From assembly GCF_009664365.1 (NCBI RefSeq), contig NZ_CP044310.1:4777001-4841000 (forward strand): a stretch of DNA of 64,000 nucleotides. The letters are read 5' to 3'. A program made the position numbers and the translations under genes. This document shows, in pieces, positions 9,056-18,040 of this stretch. The stretch is from Paenibacillus xylanilyticus. GTDB taxonomy: Bacteria; Bacillota; Bacilli; Paenibacillales; Paenibacillaceae. Below the pieces are notes generated by a model, which had not been told where the DNA came from, did not search any database, and was given only the letters and a program-made list of their open reading frames with translations. The number at the start of each line of letters is the position of its first letter. Position 1 is the stretch's first letter.

Positions 9056-9095
9056 TCGGTCGTCTCCTCTCTTGCATTTGTATTGTCGTCTATAA

Positions 9096-10010
9096 TTACA
9101 AGCGGGTATCTCCGCTAAAATTGGCTGTCCAATGTGCATTCGGGTCATAGACCTCGAACTCATAACCCCGATCTTCAAGCAATTTCAGAATACGCGGCAA
9201 CGCCTGCACCGTCTGCTCCCGCTCATGCATCAGGATCACTTCCTTGTCCCGGTGGACACTTTTTCTGACACGCGCCACGATTTTGTCCGGCTGACCCGGA
9301 AGATTCCAATCCAGGGAGTCTGTTGTCCAATCCCACATTTTGAATCCCGCTGCGGCAATGTCACCCCTGAACGACTCACCGATCTGTGGACTGCTGCCGT
9401 AAGGAGCGCGAATCAGATGCGGCGTATAGCCAATCAGATCCTGCACCATCTTCTGCTCCTTCTTGAATTCCTTTACGAAATTCGCGGAGCTTCCGCTTTT
9501 GTACAGGGTGTTATAGTTATGTGTCATGCTGTGGAGCCCCGGGTAGCTGCCCTCTTGAACCAGCCGCTCTACCGCTGACTTATGCTGATTCAACTGACGT
9601 CCAATCATGAAAAAGGTTGCCTTGGCCTCATGCTCTTTCAAAATATCCAGCAGTTGTTCCGTATATTCACTCGGTCCATCGTCAAACGTTATGTATGCCA
9701 GCTTGCGAACCTGTCCCTGAAAGCGTGCAGGCTCTTCCTTCACATCCGGAGTCATTTCAATCATGCCCAGCTTGGTTGGCTGTTCAATGACAGCTACCGG
9801 GGGCGGGGCTACATAGCCCTTAATCCAGTGGGTCATTCCAATGAATGCATATGTTAAACCGGTAATGATCAGTGCTAGGAGCATCAGGGCTGCACTCAAT
9901 CTCCCATACCGGATTCGTCTTCGTTTGTGTGTCTTCGTTCGGCTGGTTCTGCTCGCAATGCTGCTGTTTTCTCCTGCTGTCTGTTGTTGAACTCTCACTT
10001 TCCATGCCAC
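9096..10010 (-). CDS. Polysaccharide deacetylase (NodB / CE4 family), membrane-anchored
   Basis: A 304-residue protein with a basic cytoplasmic tail, one membrane segment (about residues 41-60) and an extracytoplasmic NodB domain. CE4 motifs are present: TFDDG (catalytic base and metal Asp), HSMTH (two metal His), RAPYG, and a DWTTDSLDW stretch; the last motif is LMHE where LLHD or LTHD is usual, but the His is kept. The family removes N-acetyl groups from peptidoglycan or chitin-like polymers. Start is uncertain: GTG at 10010 has AAGGA almost touching it, while a GTG four codons on (9998) has better spacing. Confidence 0.87.
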   Translation of the reverse strand: MAWKVRVQQQTAGENSSIASRTSRTKTHKRRRIRYGRLSAALMLLALIITGLTYAFIGMTHWIKGYVAPPPVAVIEQPTKLGMIEMTPDVKEEPARFQGQVRKLAYITFDDGPSEYTEQLLDILKEHEAKATFFMIGRQLNQHKSAVERLVQEGSYPGLHSMTHNYNTLYKSGSSANFVKEFKKEQKMVQDLIGYTPHLIRAPYGSSPQIGESFRGDIAAAGFKMWDWTTDSLDWNLPGQPDKIVARVRKSVHRDKEVILMHEREQTVQALPRILKLLEDRGYEFEVYDPNAHWTANFSGDTRL

Positions 10011-10149
10011 TTCCTTAATTTCCCGATTATTGGTATATTATATCGTTTCATGTCTCTATATAGAAGATTAATAGAAAAGCGGCATGGGTGAATGACAGAA
10101 TAGTTACAAGCCCGGTTACAATCTGCTTATCTATTTTCCTTTCATCGCT

Positions 10150-10178
10150 TTTCGAACAGCTGCGTTCTCCTGTATAAT
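10150..10178 (+). promoter_or_regulatory. Candidate sigma-A promoter for the EamA gene
   Basis: A perfect -10 (TATAAT at 10173-10178) lies 43 bp before the ATG; the -35 at 17-bp spacing (TTTCGA) is weak. Confidence 0.4.
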
Positions 10179-10220
10179 GAATTGATTTACGCCATTTGAC
10201 TTCAAGAAGGAGCTACATCC

Positions 10221-11165
10221 ATGACAAGCTTGTTTCGTGCCGGCAGATCCATTGAACTTCTGTTCGTTGTCGGCATTATTGCCATCTCGTTTTCTTCCAT
10301 TTTCGTGCGCTGGTCCAGTGCAGATGTGGCTGTTATCGCCATGTATCGGCTGTTTCTCACCAATCTGCTGATGCTTCCGTTTGTCTGGAAATACCGGCAT
10401 GAGATGATGCGCCTGAACTTCAGGCAGTGGGGGCTCCTGCTTGCATCCGGTGTGATGCTGGCACTTCATTTCCTGCTGTGGATGGGATCGCTCAGACTTA
10501 CGAGTGTGGCCAGCTCCACGGTCATTCTCGCACTTGAGCCCATATTAATTCTCGCGGGCTCCGTCTGGCTGTTCAAAGCCAAGATTAACCGCATGATGAT
10601 TATCGGCATGGGCATTGCCCTGCTTGGGTCCATCGCGATCGGAGCTGGAGATTTTCAGTTAGCCGGTACGGCGCTGCAAGGTGATTTTCTATCTCTGCTG
10701 GGAACGATTGCGGTAGCCATCCATATGCTGCTTGGACAATTTCTGCGTTCCGGACTCAGTGCCTTCTCTTATAACTTCTGGGTATTTTTCGTCGCTGCCT
10801 GTACGCTGGCGGTATATAATTTGGCCATGGGGCATCCGTTCGGGGGTTATGCCGCTTCGGAGTGGGGAATTTTCCTGCTGCTCGCCATTGTGCCGACGAT
10901 CTTCGGACACTATCTCTTCAACTGGCTGCTTCAGTATATGAATGCCACCACGGTATCCATGGGCGTGCTCGGTGAACCCGTATTCTCTTCCCTGCTGGCC
11001 TGGATGCTGCTTGGTGAATCCCTCAGTGCCATGCAGATGATAGCCGGCGTCGTCATTATCTTTGGGGTATGGATTTTCATTCGTTATGGCAAAACCAAAC
11101 CGGAACCCATTCCTGCTGACGCGCCTGTCGGCGGTCAAGGACCTGCTGAACCTACGGCGGTGTAA
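10221..11165 (+). CDS. EamA/DMT-family transporter (RhaT/YdcZ-like superfamily)
   Basis: A 314-residue membrane protein with ten predicted hydrophobic helices arranged as two EamA repeats (about residues 10-145 and 155-295), the hallmark of drug/metabolite transporters. The second repeat holds the typical GEP.......LGE pattern near the end. Such carriers export metabolites, amino acids or drugs; no substrate can be assigned. A good AAGGAG precedes the ATG, and a TATAAT box lies 43 bp upstream. The sulfurtransferase follows on the same strand after 97 bp and may share the transcript. Confidence 0.85.
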   Translation: MTSLFRAGRSIELLFVVGIIAISFSSIFVRWSSADVAVIAMYRLFLTNLLMLPFVWKYRHEMMRLNFRQWGLLLASGVMLALHFLLWMGSLRLTSVASSTVILALEPILILAGSVWLFKAKINRMMIIGMGIALLGSIAIGAGDFQLAGTALQGDFLSLLGTIAVAIHMLLGQFLRSGLSAFSYNFWVFFVAACTLAVYNLAMGHPFGGYAASEWGIFLLLAIVPTIFGHYLFNWLLQYMNATTVSMGVLGEPVFSSLLAWMLLGESLSAMQMIAGVVIIFGVWIFIRYGKTKPEPIPADAPVGGQGPAEPTAV

Positions 11166-11262
11166 TCTATCCGAAACATATACCATGGCAATAAGAACGA
11201 TTGGAGTCTGATCAACAGACTTCAATCGGAATCCAATACTCTTCATAAGGCGGTGTATTTTC

Positions 11263-12117
11263 ATGAAAAACATTGTATCCATGCGCTGGCTGCTCGCCAG
11301 AATGTACGAACCCGATGTGGTCATTGCCGACTGCAGATTCCTGCTCGGTCAACCAGATGCAGGACGACAAGCTTACGAGGCTGGACATATCCCAGGTGCC
11401 GTTTATCTCGATCTCGAACAGGATCTATCATCTCCCGTGTCGGCCCATGGCGGACGTCATCCGCTCCCTGACCCGGCAGAACTGGTAAAGCGTCTTTCGA
11501 AAGCGGGAATCGGTTCAAATGCTCGTATTGTTGCCTACGATGATCAGGGCGGTATGAATGCCTCAAGATTATGGTGGCTGCTTCGTTATCTGGGCCATGA
11601 ACAGGTGTATGTGATGGACGAGGGCTTCTCCGCCTGGCAAAACGCCAAGTTCCCGGTAACCACGGATGTGCCTGTACGGATTCCCTCCACGTTCGAAGCG
11701 AACGTACAGCCGCACATGCTCGCCAGCGTGCAGGATGCACAGCACGCTTCGGCGAACAGCTCAGCGGTACTGATCGACTCTCGCGATGCCCGCCGCTATG
11801 CGGGGTTGGAGGAACCGATTGATGCCAAGGCCGGACATATTCCGGGGGCGGTGAATTATTTTTGGAAAGACGTGCTTGGTGCAGATGGACGCTGGTCTGG
11901 TGTTGAAGCATTAGAAGAGCGGTTCGTGAAGCTCGGGAAAGATGATGCGATTATTGTTTACTGCGGCTCTGGCGTATCCGCCTGCCCGAACGTCATTGCG
12001 CTCGAAGAAGCGGGATTCTCGAATGTGAAGCTATATTCCGGAAGCTGGAGTGATTGGATTAGTTACGAGGAGAACCCGGTGGCAACCGGTAATTCGGAAG
12101 CTGACAAAAACGTATAG
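11263..12117 (+). CDS. 3-mercaptopyruvate/thiosulfate sulfurtransferase (two rhodanese domains)
   Basis: A 284-residue protein with two rhodanese domains (about 5-130 and 155-275), the usual length for the family. The C-terminal domain carries the active-site loop with Cys234 in CGSGVSA, closer to the CGSGVT loop of 3-mercaptopyruvate sulfurtransferases than to the CRKGVT of thiosulfate rhodaneses. The N-terminal domain has Asp in place of the Cys (YDDQGGMNAS), as expected for the inactive structural domain. It transfers sulfur to cyanide or thiols in the cytoplasm. A decayed copy of its last third lies at 14170-14324. Confidence 0.9.
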   Translation: MKNIVSMRWLLARMYEPDVVIADCRFLLGQPDAGRQAYEAGHIPGAVYLDLEQDLSSPVSAHGGRHPLPDPAELVKRLSKAGIGSNARIVAYDDQGGMNASRLWWLLRYLGHEQVYVMDEGFSAWQNAKFPVTTDVPVRIPSTFEANVQPHMLASVQDAQHASANSSAVLIDSRDARRYAGLEEPIDAKAGHIPGAVNYFWKDVLGADGRWSGVEALEERFVKLGKDDAIIVYCGSGVSACPNVIALEEAGFSNVKLYSGSWSDWISYEENPVATGNSEADKNV

Positions 12118-12133
12118 CAGTGTATCGATGTTG

Positions 12134-12178
12134 AATACATCGCCAGGTGGCTTATCTGCCCCGGCGATGTATTTTTCT
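12134..12178 (+). terminator. Terminator of the sulfurtransferase gene
   Basis: An 11-bp stem (AATACATCGCC with GGCGATGTATT) ends in a T-run. A diverged counterpart lies at about 14360-14400 behind the sulfurtransferase remnant. Confidence 0.8.
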
Positions 12179-12326
12179 ATGTTCGGAGTCAACATCGAGT
12201 CAAACACCACCCTGTAGATATTTAAAGTACACAGAAGTAGATATCAAGTGGCAGCTTTTTCTGATTCATGATAATAGAAAATACCGTGATGGACATCTGT
12301 CCACCACGGTTGAATAATGAGATTTA

Positions 12327-13886
12327 TTATTGCTTTTTACTTAACGATACATTTGCGGTTAACGTCTTGTCGATCGTCGTCCAGTTTACATAAGCACCTA
12401 GTATTTCATTAATAACAGCGACCGGAACTACGGTTTCACCATTTAAAAGCTTAGGTACCTTACTATTGAACACTAATTTCTCGTTAATTGAATACACATC
12501 TGAACCAATTTGAGCACTTATATTTTTCGTGCCTAATCCGATTTTCGTTGTACGCGTCTTATTATCCCATTCTACTGTGCCACCCAATAGCTCCGAAATG
12601 GTTCGAATCGGTACGTAAAACTCATCGTTATGAACAACCGGCTTGATTGACGTACCACCTACATTCATTATTACGTCAACATATTCAAGGAAATCGGTCT
12701 TTCGAATGAGTCCATGAACCCCTTTCGTTCGATCTACGACCTGAGATACTTCATAATCCGTTGCCACCGATAGGTACGCATAAGCCACACTTCTATCCAT
12801 ATCAAGCTTATCGGATAAGAATTGAATCGATTCACGTACTGATTCTTTCATTGCTTCATCCAAATCAGGATCCAGTCCAATGGGAATCCAATAGTCCTCT
12901 GTTTCAGCAAAGGGTTGCGTGAATTCTCCACTATGCGGGATCGAAGGATCACCTTTCTTTAAAACCGTTAACCGAACTGTCCCTCTTAAGGATGCTTCCA
13001 AGGCAGTTAATGCGACTTCTCCATCCCCTTGAGCAAAGTGTGGATCTCCAGTATAGAATAACCCGCCTTTAACTTGAATCGGATAATAAATAGTTGAACC
13101 GACACCTAACTCATTAATATCCATATTTCCTCCCGTTTCAATCGGTGGGATCGAACTCACAACTTCACTGGTATTTGGTGCAACCCCCATAACACCTAGA
13201 AACGGGTTAATTGGGAAACGTACATTTTTGCCAGCTTTTGTTGGTAATAAACCATACCAATTGCCGTTGATTTCTTCAATAGGCGTAAATATAGATACAT
13301 TATTATATAATTCCGGTTTTGTTGCGCTAGCCCCCTCTTGCGGGCCTGCATTTTCTGGAAATTCGTTAGGGAGAGCCCCTTTTCCATGACGGTTAGAAAT
13401 GACACCATAGGGTACTCGAGTTTGCAACGAAAGGACTTCTACTTTAAGAACATCTCCTGGCATCGCTCCCTCAACCGCTACTGGCCCAGTGATAATATGA
13501 GGTCCGTCTTTTACATAATCATGCTGAATCTCAGAAGCCGCAATCGCCTTCGCATCATCCAACACGTCATCGGGTGAGATACCATATTTGCCGAAGTACT
13601 CCACTGGATTTCTCCCTTGATCCTCGATCAGACCCTCATGCGATACCGTATCAAATGTTACAGCACTTCCTGATGGTACAGTAAGAATAGGAGAGCTATC
13701 TCGATTAGGCAGTGATCCCCACCGAATGTTCTCAATCGCAGACGTTACATAATAATCGCCTTCTACCTTATCGATGGTTGTTGGTTGCAGTGGCACACTA
13801 AAGCCCACTGAAGGTAGAGCAAATGTAAACATACTTACAATCCCGACTGAAACCCCTAATTTCCTAATAGTCTGGTTAATAAACAT
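12327..13886 (-). CDS. Secreted acetamidase/formamidase-family protein with C-terminal copper-amine-oxidase-like (stalk) domain
   Basis: A 519-residue protein with a Sec signal peptide (about 1-30), an acetamidase/formamidase-like domain (about 40-375; GPVAVEGAMPGDVLKVEV and GDPHFAQGDGEV are typical family stretches), and a C-terminal copper-amine-oxidase N-domain-like module (about 400-515; VPIRTISELLGGTVEWDNKTR). That module is common on secreted Paenibacillus proteins and is thought to act in cell-surface association. The family hydrolyses short amides to carboxylate plus ammonia. The ATG has GAGGAGAGG upstream. The gene and its 5' flank are noticeably AT-richer than neighbours and it interrupts a duplicated sulfurtransferase end, both signs of acquisition. 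Confidence 0.85.
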   Translation of the reverse strand: MFINQTIRKLGVSVGIVSMFTFALPSVGFSVPLQPTTIDKVEGDYYVTSAIENIRWGSLPNRDSSPILTVPSGSAVTFDTVSHEGLIEDQGRNPVEYFGKYGISPDDVLDDAKAIAASEIQHDYVKDGPHIITGPVAVEGAMPGDVLKVEVLSLQTRVPYGVISNRHGKGALPNEFPENAGPQEGASATKPELYNNVSIFTPIEEINGNWYGLLPTKAGKNVRFPINPFLGVMGVAPNTSEVVSSIPPIETGGNMDINELGVGSTIYYPIQVKGGLFYTGDPHFAQGDGEVALTALEASLRGTVRLTVLKKGDPSIPHSGEFTQPFAETEDYWIPIGLDPDLDEAMKESVRESIQFLSDKLDMDRSVAYAYLSVATDYEVSQVVDRTKGVHGLIRKTDFLEYVDVIMNVGGTSIKPVVHNDEFYVPIRTISELLGGTVEWDNKTRTTKIGLGTKNISAQIGSDVYSINEKLVFNSKVPKLLNGETVVPVAVINEILGAYVNWTTIDKTLTANVSLSKKQ

Positions 13887-14169
13887 TACATCCTCTCCTC
13901 TAAACTATGTAATATTATCTAACAATTAATTCCACATTAACATATAAATATATTTACAACAATATTTTTACGTCAACAAAAATAACATAATATAACTATA
14001 TATCAGTAGCATCTTATATGAATAAATCGAATGTCACTATACTTCCTGTATATAAGACATATAAATTTTAAATACATCTAGCAAAATTGAGAATGCTCCT
14101 TCAGAGAATTGAACAAACGAAATTTAGTTCCATGAGAATGATGTGTGCCTTTCATGCATCTAATCCCGC
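13887..14169. other. AT-rich non-coding stretch upstream of the acetamidase-like gene
   Basis: A very AT-rich region that should hold the minus-strand promoter of the acetamidase-like gene; no single promoter stands out. The only reading frames are short and do not look coding. Confidence 0.4.
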
Positions 14170-14324
14170 AGCAGGAATACTACTGTACTCTGTTTCAGCC
14201 AATCACCTACCCAAACGTGATCGTGCTGGAGGAAGCCGATTATACCAATGTGAAGCTGTACGCCGGAAGCTGGAGTGACTGGATTAGGTATGAGGAGAAT
14301 GCAGTGGAAACTGTGGACGAGTAA
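14170..14324 (+). pseudogene. Remnant of a sulfurtransferase 3' end
   Basis: From 14211 to the TAA at 14324 the frame reads as the C-terminal 37 residues of a rhodanese-domain protein (PNVIVLEEA..., then NVKLYAGSWSDWIRYEEN), closely matching the end of the intact gene at 11263-12117. Just upstream (14170-14210) the catalytic-loop region (YYC...SVSAN) is recognisable but broken by small indels that shift the frame. No start or N-terminal part remains. It is in the same orientation as the intact gene and is followed by a similar terminator hairpin, so a gene end plus terminator is duplicated around the acetamidase-like gene. Confidence 0.8.
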
Positions 14325-14354
14325 GTACGGAGCACGGGTCTACAGTATCTCAAA

Positions 14355-14402
14355 GACGAATACACCGCCATACAGGCTGATGCCCGGGGCGGTGTATTTA
14401 CA
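14355..14402 (+). terminator. Relic terminator behind the sulfurtransferase remnant
   Basis: ATACACCGCC pairs with GGGCGGTGTAT and is followed by TTTA. The stem resembles that of the intact gene's terminator with compensating changes. Confidence 0.65.
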
Positions 14403-14570
14403 GTGCATGAGCGTCAACAGGAAATCAACATGTTGAGGGTGAAGCCACATTCACTTTAATAAATATTACTAGGCTGAAGGCAGGCAATTTGAATGTCTTT
14501 GTTAACATCCTGGAATACGCGAGAAATAAAGTCATTTTTGCACAAGCAGACTTATCCAGTTCCTTTCCCC

Positions 14571-15473
14571 TCAGTGAAATAAAATTTGCAACAGAACATG
14601 AGGGGAAGCATTGATGAGTCCATGAACCAAGATAATCACCCATACTCTACGATAGCGGGCCCATAAATAACCAAGAAACAGACCCGTAATCCCATGATTA
14701 GCAATCACTGTTGCCACATCAATATCCCACTGACCATAACCTTGAATGGCAACATGCCAGCTGGACCATAGTATTGAAACGAGTAGTATGGCAGGCCATC
14801 TTCCAAGCAATGCCTCCAACCGGGTTTGCAGCCATACCCGGTAGAAAACTTCCTCCAATACGCTATTGATCATAAAACCAATGAATACCAAGAGAAATAA
14901 TTCTGTCAAATCAGTTGCTTCGATTACTCCTTCTGGTTGTGCAATTGGGGAATAGAACTTTAGATAACCCCAGACCACAATAATGATCAGTGGTGCAATG
15001 ACGTTTCTGAGAAAGCGAGGCTTTGCGGAGATAATTTCTTGCTGCGCGCCAGTCGTTTTGCGATAAATTAGCAAGAAAATCAGCGGAATGCACAACAGTG
15101 TCGTCAACTTGAACGCCAAATAATATAGCTCGAAATGTAATCCTTGAGGGTCTATCATTACAAGAGCAGCCGTAAATAAAACACCTGATATGAATAACAC
15201 AATCGATTGAACAACCAAGTGAGGTCTCTCCATTTGTTGGAAAGACGTATGATTTTGACTTTTATAAGGAACCAGACGGATTAGCAAAATACCAAGGAAT
15301 GCCGGTAACCAACTATGCCATATTGGAATCACTCCCTCATGGTCGGCCGTGTACCTTATACTAAAGTTTCCGGTCCACACTAACCACAGTACAGCAGCAA
15401 ACATAATTATCATGCACAATAAGCCAATTGTCTTTCCCCATGCGGGAAGCATTACTTTGAATTGCTGGTTCAT
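14571..15473 (-). CDS. CPBP-family intramembrane glutamic protease (Abi/CAAX-like)
   Basis: A 300-residue protein with about eight hydrophobic helices. The C-terminal CPBP domain has the three catalytic motifs: EEVFYR (motif 1, paired Glu and Arg), SSWHV (motif 2 His) and HGLINA (motif 3 His and Asn). Bacterial members cleave prenylated or peptide substrates in the membrane; some protect against self-made bacteriocins. The ATG at 15473 is chosen because AAAGGAG lies 10 bases upstream. It diverges from a TetR regulator across a 141-bp gap with two copies of an 18-bp palindrome, so TetR control is likely. Confidence 0.85.
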   Translation of the reverse strand: MNQQFKVMLPAWGKTIGLLCMIIMFAAVLWLVWTGNFSIRYTADHEGVIPIWHSWLPAFLGILLIRLVPYKSQNHTSFQQMERPHLVVQSIVLFISGVLFTAALVMIDPQGLHFELYYLAFKLTTLLCIPLIFLLIYRKTTGAQQEIISAKPRFLRNVIAPLIIIVVWGYLKFYSPIAQPEGVIEATDLTELFLLVFIGFMINSVLEEVFYRVWLQTRLEALLGRWPAILLVSILWSSWHVAIQGYGQWDIDVATVIANHGITGLFLGYLWARYRRVWVIILVHGLINASPHVLLQILFH

Positions 15474-15523
15474 TCCCTTTGCACTCCTTTGAGTTGCATG
15501 CGGCATCTGCCCCATTCTTTTTT

Positions 15524-15541
15524 TTAATTCAGCTGAGTTAA
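15524..15541. promoter_or_regulatory. Palindromic operator candidate, copy 1
   Basis: The 18-bp site TTAATTCAGCTGAGTTAA is a near-perfect palindrome in the CPBP/TetR divergent region. It recurs at 15576-15593, 52 bp away, on the same helical face (five turns). Confidence 0.65.
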
Positions 15542-15575
15542 ATAAACTCTAGCACATTCCATCTTAATCGTCTAT

Positions 15576-15593
15576 TTAATTCAGTTGAGCTAA
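15576..15593. promoter_or_regulatory. Palindromic operator candidate, copy 2
   Basis: The 18-bp site TTAATTCAGTTGAGCTAA differs from copy 1 at two positions. It lies 21 bp before the TetR start, where it would overlap the promoter; TetR autoregulation is inferred. Confidence 0.65.
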
Positions 15594-15614
15594 ATAATAT
15601 GATATTCTGTATGT

Positions 15615-16193
15615 ATGCCAAAAATCGTAGACCATGAGAAAATGAAAAATATTATCGCTGAAGCAACTTGGAAAATCATTAGCGAGAAAGGCATTCATCA
15701 GGCAACGTCAAGAACGATTGCGAAGGAAGCCGGATTATCACAAGGCGCTTTAAGACATTATTTTTCCAAACAAGAGAGCCTATTAGCATTTGCAATGGAG
15801 TTAGTTAAAGAAAAGGTACTTACTCGGCTGAGCAATCTGAATACAAGAGAACTGGCGCCTCAAGAAAGAATTGTTGAATACTTGCTTGAGCTAGTCCCGA
15901 CTGATGAACAAACATTATTGGAAATGGAGGTTTGGTTTGCATTTGTAGCCTATGGAAAAACGCAAAAAGGGTTCGATACCAATTATGAGGACCTCCAAAA
16001 CGCAATCAAGAATTGCATTATATACTTGAAAAATGAAGGTCTTCTGAGCACAACCGATGAAGAGAAGGAACAAGAAAAATTGTATGCCTTCATGAATGGA
16101 ATGGCTCTCAATTTGTATCTAGAGCCGGATAAGATAAATCGAACACGAAGCAAAGAAATGATACAAGACTACATCAATTGGATCATACGTTAA
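15615..16193 (+). CDS. TetR/AcrR-family transcriptional regulator
   Basis: A 192-residue protein with an N-terminal TetR helix-turn-helix (about residues 8-55; ISEKGIHQATSRTIAKEAGLSQGALRHYFSK region, shown here only as a pattern: AGLS.GALRHYF.K) and a variable helical ligand-binding domain of the BetI/YsiA sort. It should repress itself and the divergent CPBP protease gene through the paired palindromes in front of it. No clear Shine-Dalgarno precedes the ATG; an AT-rich -10-like stretch ends only a few bases before it, so the message may have a very short leader or be leaderless. A terminator follows at 16337. Confidence 0.88.
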   Translation: MPKIVDHEKMKNIIAEATWKIISEKGIHQATSRTIAKEAGLSQGALRHYFSKQESLLAFAMELVKEKVLTRLSNLNTRELAPQERIVEYLLELVPTDEQTLLEMEVWFAFVAYGKTQKGFDTNYEDLQNAIKNCIIYLKNEGLLSTTDEEKEQEKLYAFMNGMALNLYLEPDKINRTRSKEMIQDYINWIIR

Positions 16194-16336
16194 AGGGAAG
16201 ATTGACGTATAAATCGGGGAGTTAAGCAGCTGGCCAGAGTCAAGCAGAATACACTTTCCGTGCCTGTGCCTATTCAGGTGTGCGGATTGATATTCTCTTG
16301 GGATCCAGGTGGCTGCGGGGAAAGAATAAATGAAAG

Positions 16337-16366
16337 AAGCCCACATCTAAACGATGCGGGCTTTTC
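16337..16366 (+). terminator. Terminator downstream of the TetR gene
   Basis: AAGCCCACATC pairs with GATGCGGGCTT across a 5-base loop, followed by TTTTCG; it lies 144 bp after the stop codon. Confidence 0.7.
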
Positions 16367-16465
16367 GTCTTCCAACTTGATGGCAATGGAGAGAGGCTGG
16401 CCTTCATCCGAATTGACTGATAATTAGACGTATTAATATAGAAACAGTCCGACCCATGCCACCAA

Positions 16466-18022
16466 TTAATCGAAATATTTTATCTGCAGGTTGCTAAATA
16501 CTGCCGTCCCCCCTTCAGCATACAGTGTGATCCCGCGGTCATTCCATTTTGGAAAAATAATATTGGATAACACCAAAGAGCCGTCATCAACGAAGACCTC
16601 GATACTGGTCTTGTCTACTAGAATCTTGAGATGAACCTTGTTCTTCTCCGAAGCGAATGCCGCTTGACTCTCCAAGTCTCGGCCACTCCTGTCAGGATTC
16701 CCGGTATAGGTCCGGTTCACATAGACATAGCCACCTTCTACATTGACGCCTGTATCCACATGTCGGCTACGGTCGCTGGATTCACGAAGCCTTAATCCAA
16801 TATTATTGATCTTGGTCCACGATATATCGGCCTCAAGCTGATACGAATCTCCCGAAACATGAAGTGTATGAGATCCCTTCACTGTAATCGGTTTAAAGGC
16901 AGTCTCCGAGACCACTGCCTGTTCCAGAGACTCAATCGGTCTTGAGATCAGTCGATACTGACCCGTTTTCGATGAAATAAGTTTAATTTCACGAACAATC
17001 GAGTCCATGCCGTTGTAACCTTCCTTCAGTGTCGGTGTATTGTTGGCATAGCTCCAATTATTCATCCAGGCGAATGCGTAACGGTGACCGGTTTTGTCAG
17101 GGCTTGTCCCATCTTCAAATGTAACTCCCCCATACCAGTCGAAGCCATAGTCCAGCCATTGTGGTTCATGAAGGTCGGAAACAAATTCTTTGCCATTAAA
17201 GCTTCCGGTCCAGTAAGCGTAGGTATTGGGTTGTCCTGATGATCTGCCGTTGGCGCTTACGCCGAGCACCCATTTATAGGTTCCGTTATCTGCCCGCATC
17301 ACAAATAGATCAGGACATTCCACCAACCCCACGTTTTCCGTGAAGAAGCCGCCAGTATATCGCCAATTTTTCAAATTAACCGACTCATAGAACCCAATCT
17401 TCGTCCCTTCAGCCAGAGCCATAACCCATTTTTTGGAGGGTTCATCCCAGATAATTTTAGGGTCCCTAAAATCCTTTTGTCCCGGATTCTTAATTACCGG
17501 TCGATCTCCATAAGGCTTAAACGTTTTCCCTTGATTGGTGCTGTACCACAAATATTGTTCCTGCTGTCCGCTGCTGGCAGAGGGCTGCGTCATGATCGCA
17601 ACAATTGCTCCCTTGCCGAAGCCGGCTGTACCTGACTCATCCACAACCAATGAGCCAGACCATGGATCACCGTTTCGGTTTGTGTATTTGGGGATTGCCA
17701 CACCTTCATCTTTCCAATGAACGAGATCGACCGATGTGGCATGCCGCCATTCCGTACCATTGCCTGTTGGGTAATCACCGTTATACAGATAATAATAGTG
17801 GTACTTCCCGTCCAGATATATCGGTCTTTGAGGATCATTCTTCCATTTGTCGGGTGTTGTAAAATGAAAGCTGGCTCGCTGGCTCGCGCCAGAGGAGGCT
17901 GCTCCCGTATCCACTGTAGGCCATAGGTTGTTGGTCAGGCTCGGAATGACAGTGAAGGCAAGCGTGATCACACCACAGACAGCAGACCATATGACCATTT
18001 TCTTTCTGAAGTTGTTATTCAT
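16466..18022 (-). CDS. levB: Secreted GH32 fructan hydrolase, probable endolevanase
   Basis: A 518-residue GH32 enzyme: signal/membrane anchor segment (about 8-32), a five-bladed catalytic propeller (about 50-360) with nucleophile Asp63 in WKNDPQRP, the transition-state Asp in FRDPK and acid/base Glu in VECPDLF, then a C-terminal beta-sandwich (about 375-518). It lies directly behind sacB, the same order as sacB-levB (yveB) in Bacillus subtilis, where LevB releases levanbiose from levan; endolevanase activity is inferred from that. The ATG at 18022 has GAGGT 7 bases upstream. A stem-loop with a T-run between sacB and this gene should lower its expression. Confidence 0.88.
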   Translation of the reverse strand: MNNNFRKKMVIWSAVCGVITLAFTVIPSLTNNLWPTVDTGAASSGASQRASFHFTTPDKWKNDPQRPIYLDGKYHYYYLYNGDYPTGNGTEWRHATSVDLVHWKDEGVAIPKYTNRNGDPWSGSLVVDESGTAGFGKGAIVAIMTQPSASSGQQEQYLWYSTNQGKTFKPYGDRPVIKNPGQKDFRDPKIIWDEPSKKWVMALAEGTKIGFYESVNLKNWRYTGGFFTENVGLVECPDLFVMRADNGTYKWVLGVSANGRSSGQPNTYAYWTGSFNGKEFVSDLHEPQWLDYGFDWYGGVTFEDGTSPDKTGHRYAFAWMNNWSYANNTPTLKEGYNGMDSIVREIKLISSKTGQYRLISRPIESLEQAVVSETAFKPITVKGSHTLHVSGDSYQLEADISWTKINNIGLRLRESSDRSRHVDTGVNVEGGYVYVNRTYTGNPDRSGRDLESQAAFASEKNKVHLKILVDKTSIEVFVDDGSLVLSNIIFPKWNDRGITLYAEGGTAVFSNLQIKYFD

Positions 18023-18040
18023 AACAGTTACCTCGTTTGT

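Noticed and set aside
14087..14278. 63-codon plus-strand frame in the region behind the acetamidase-like gene
   Set aside because: Its second half is an out-of-frame reading of the sulfurtransferase remnant, so it is not a gene.
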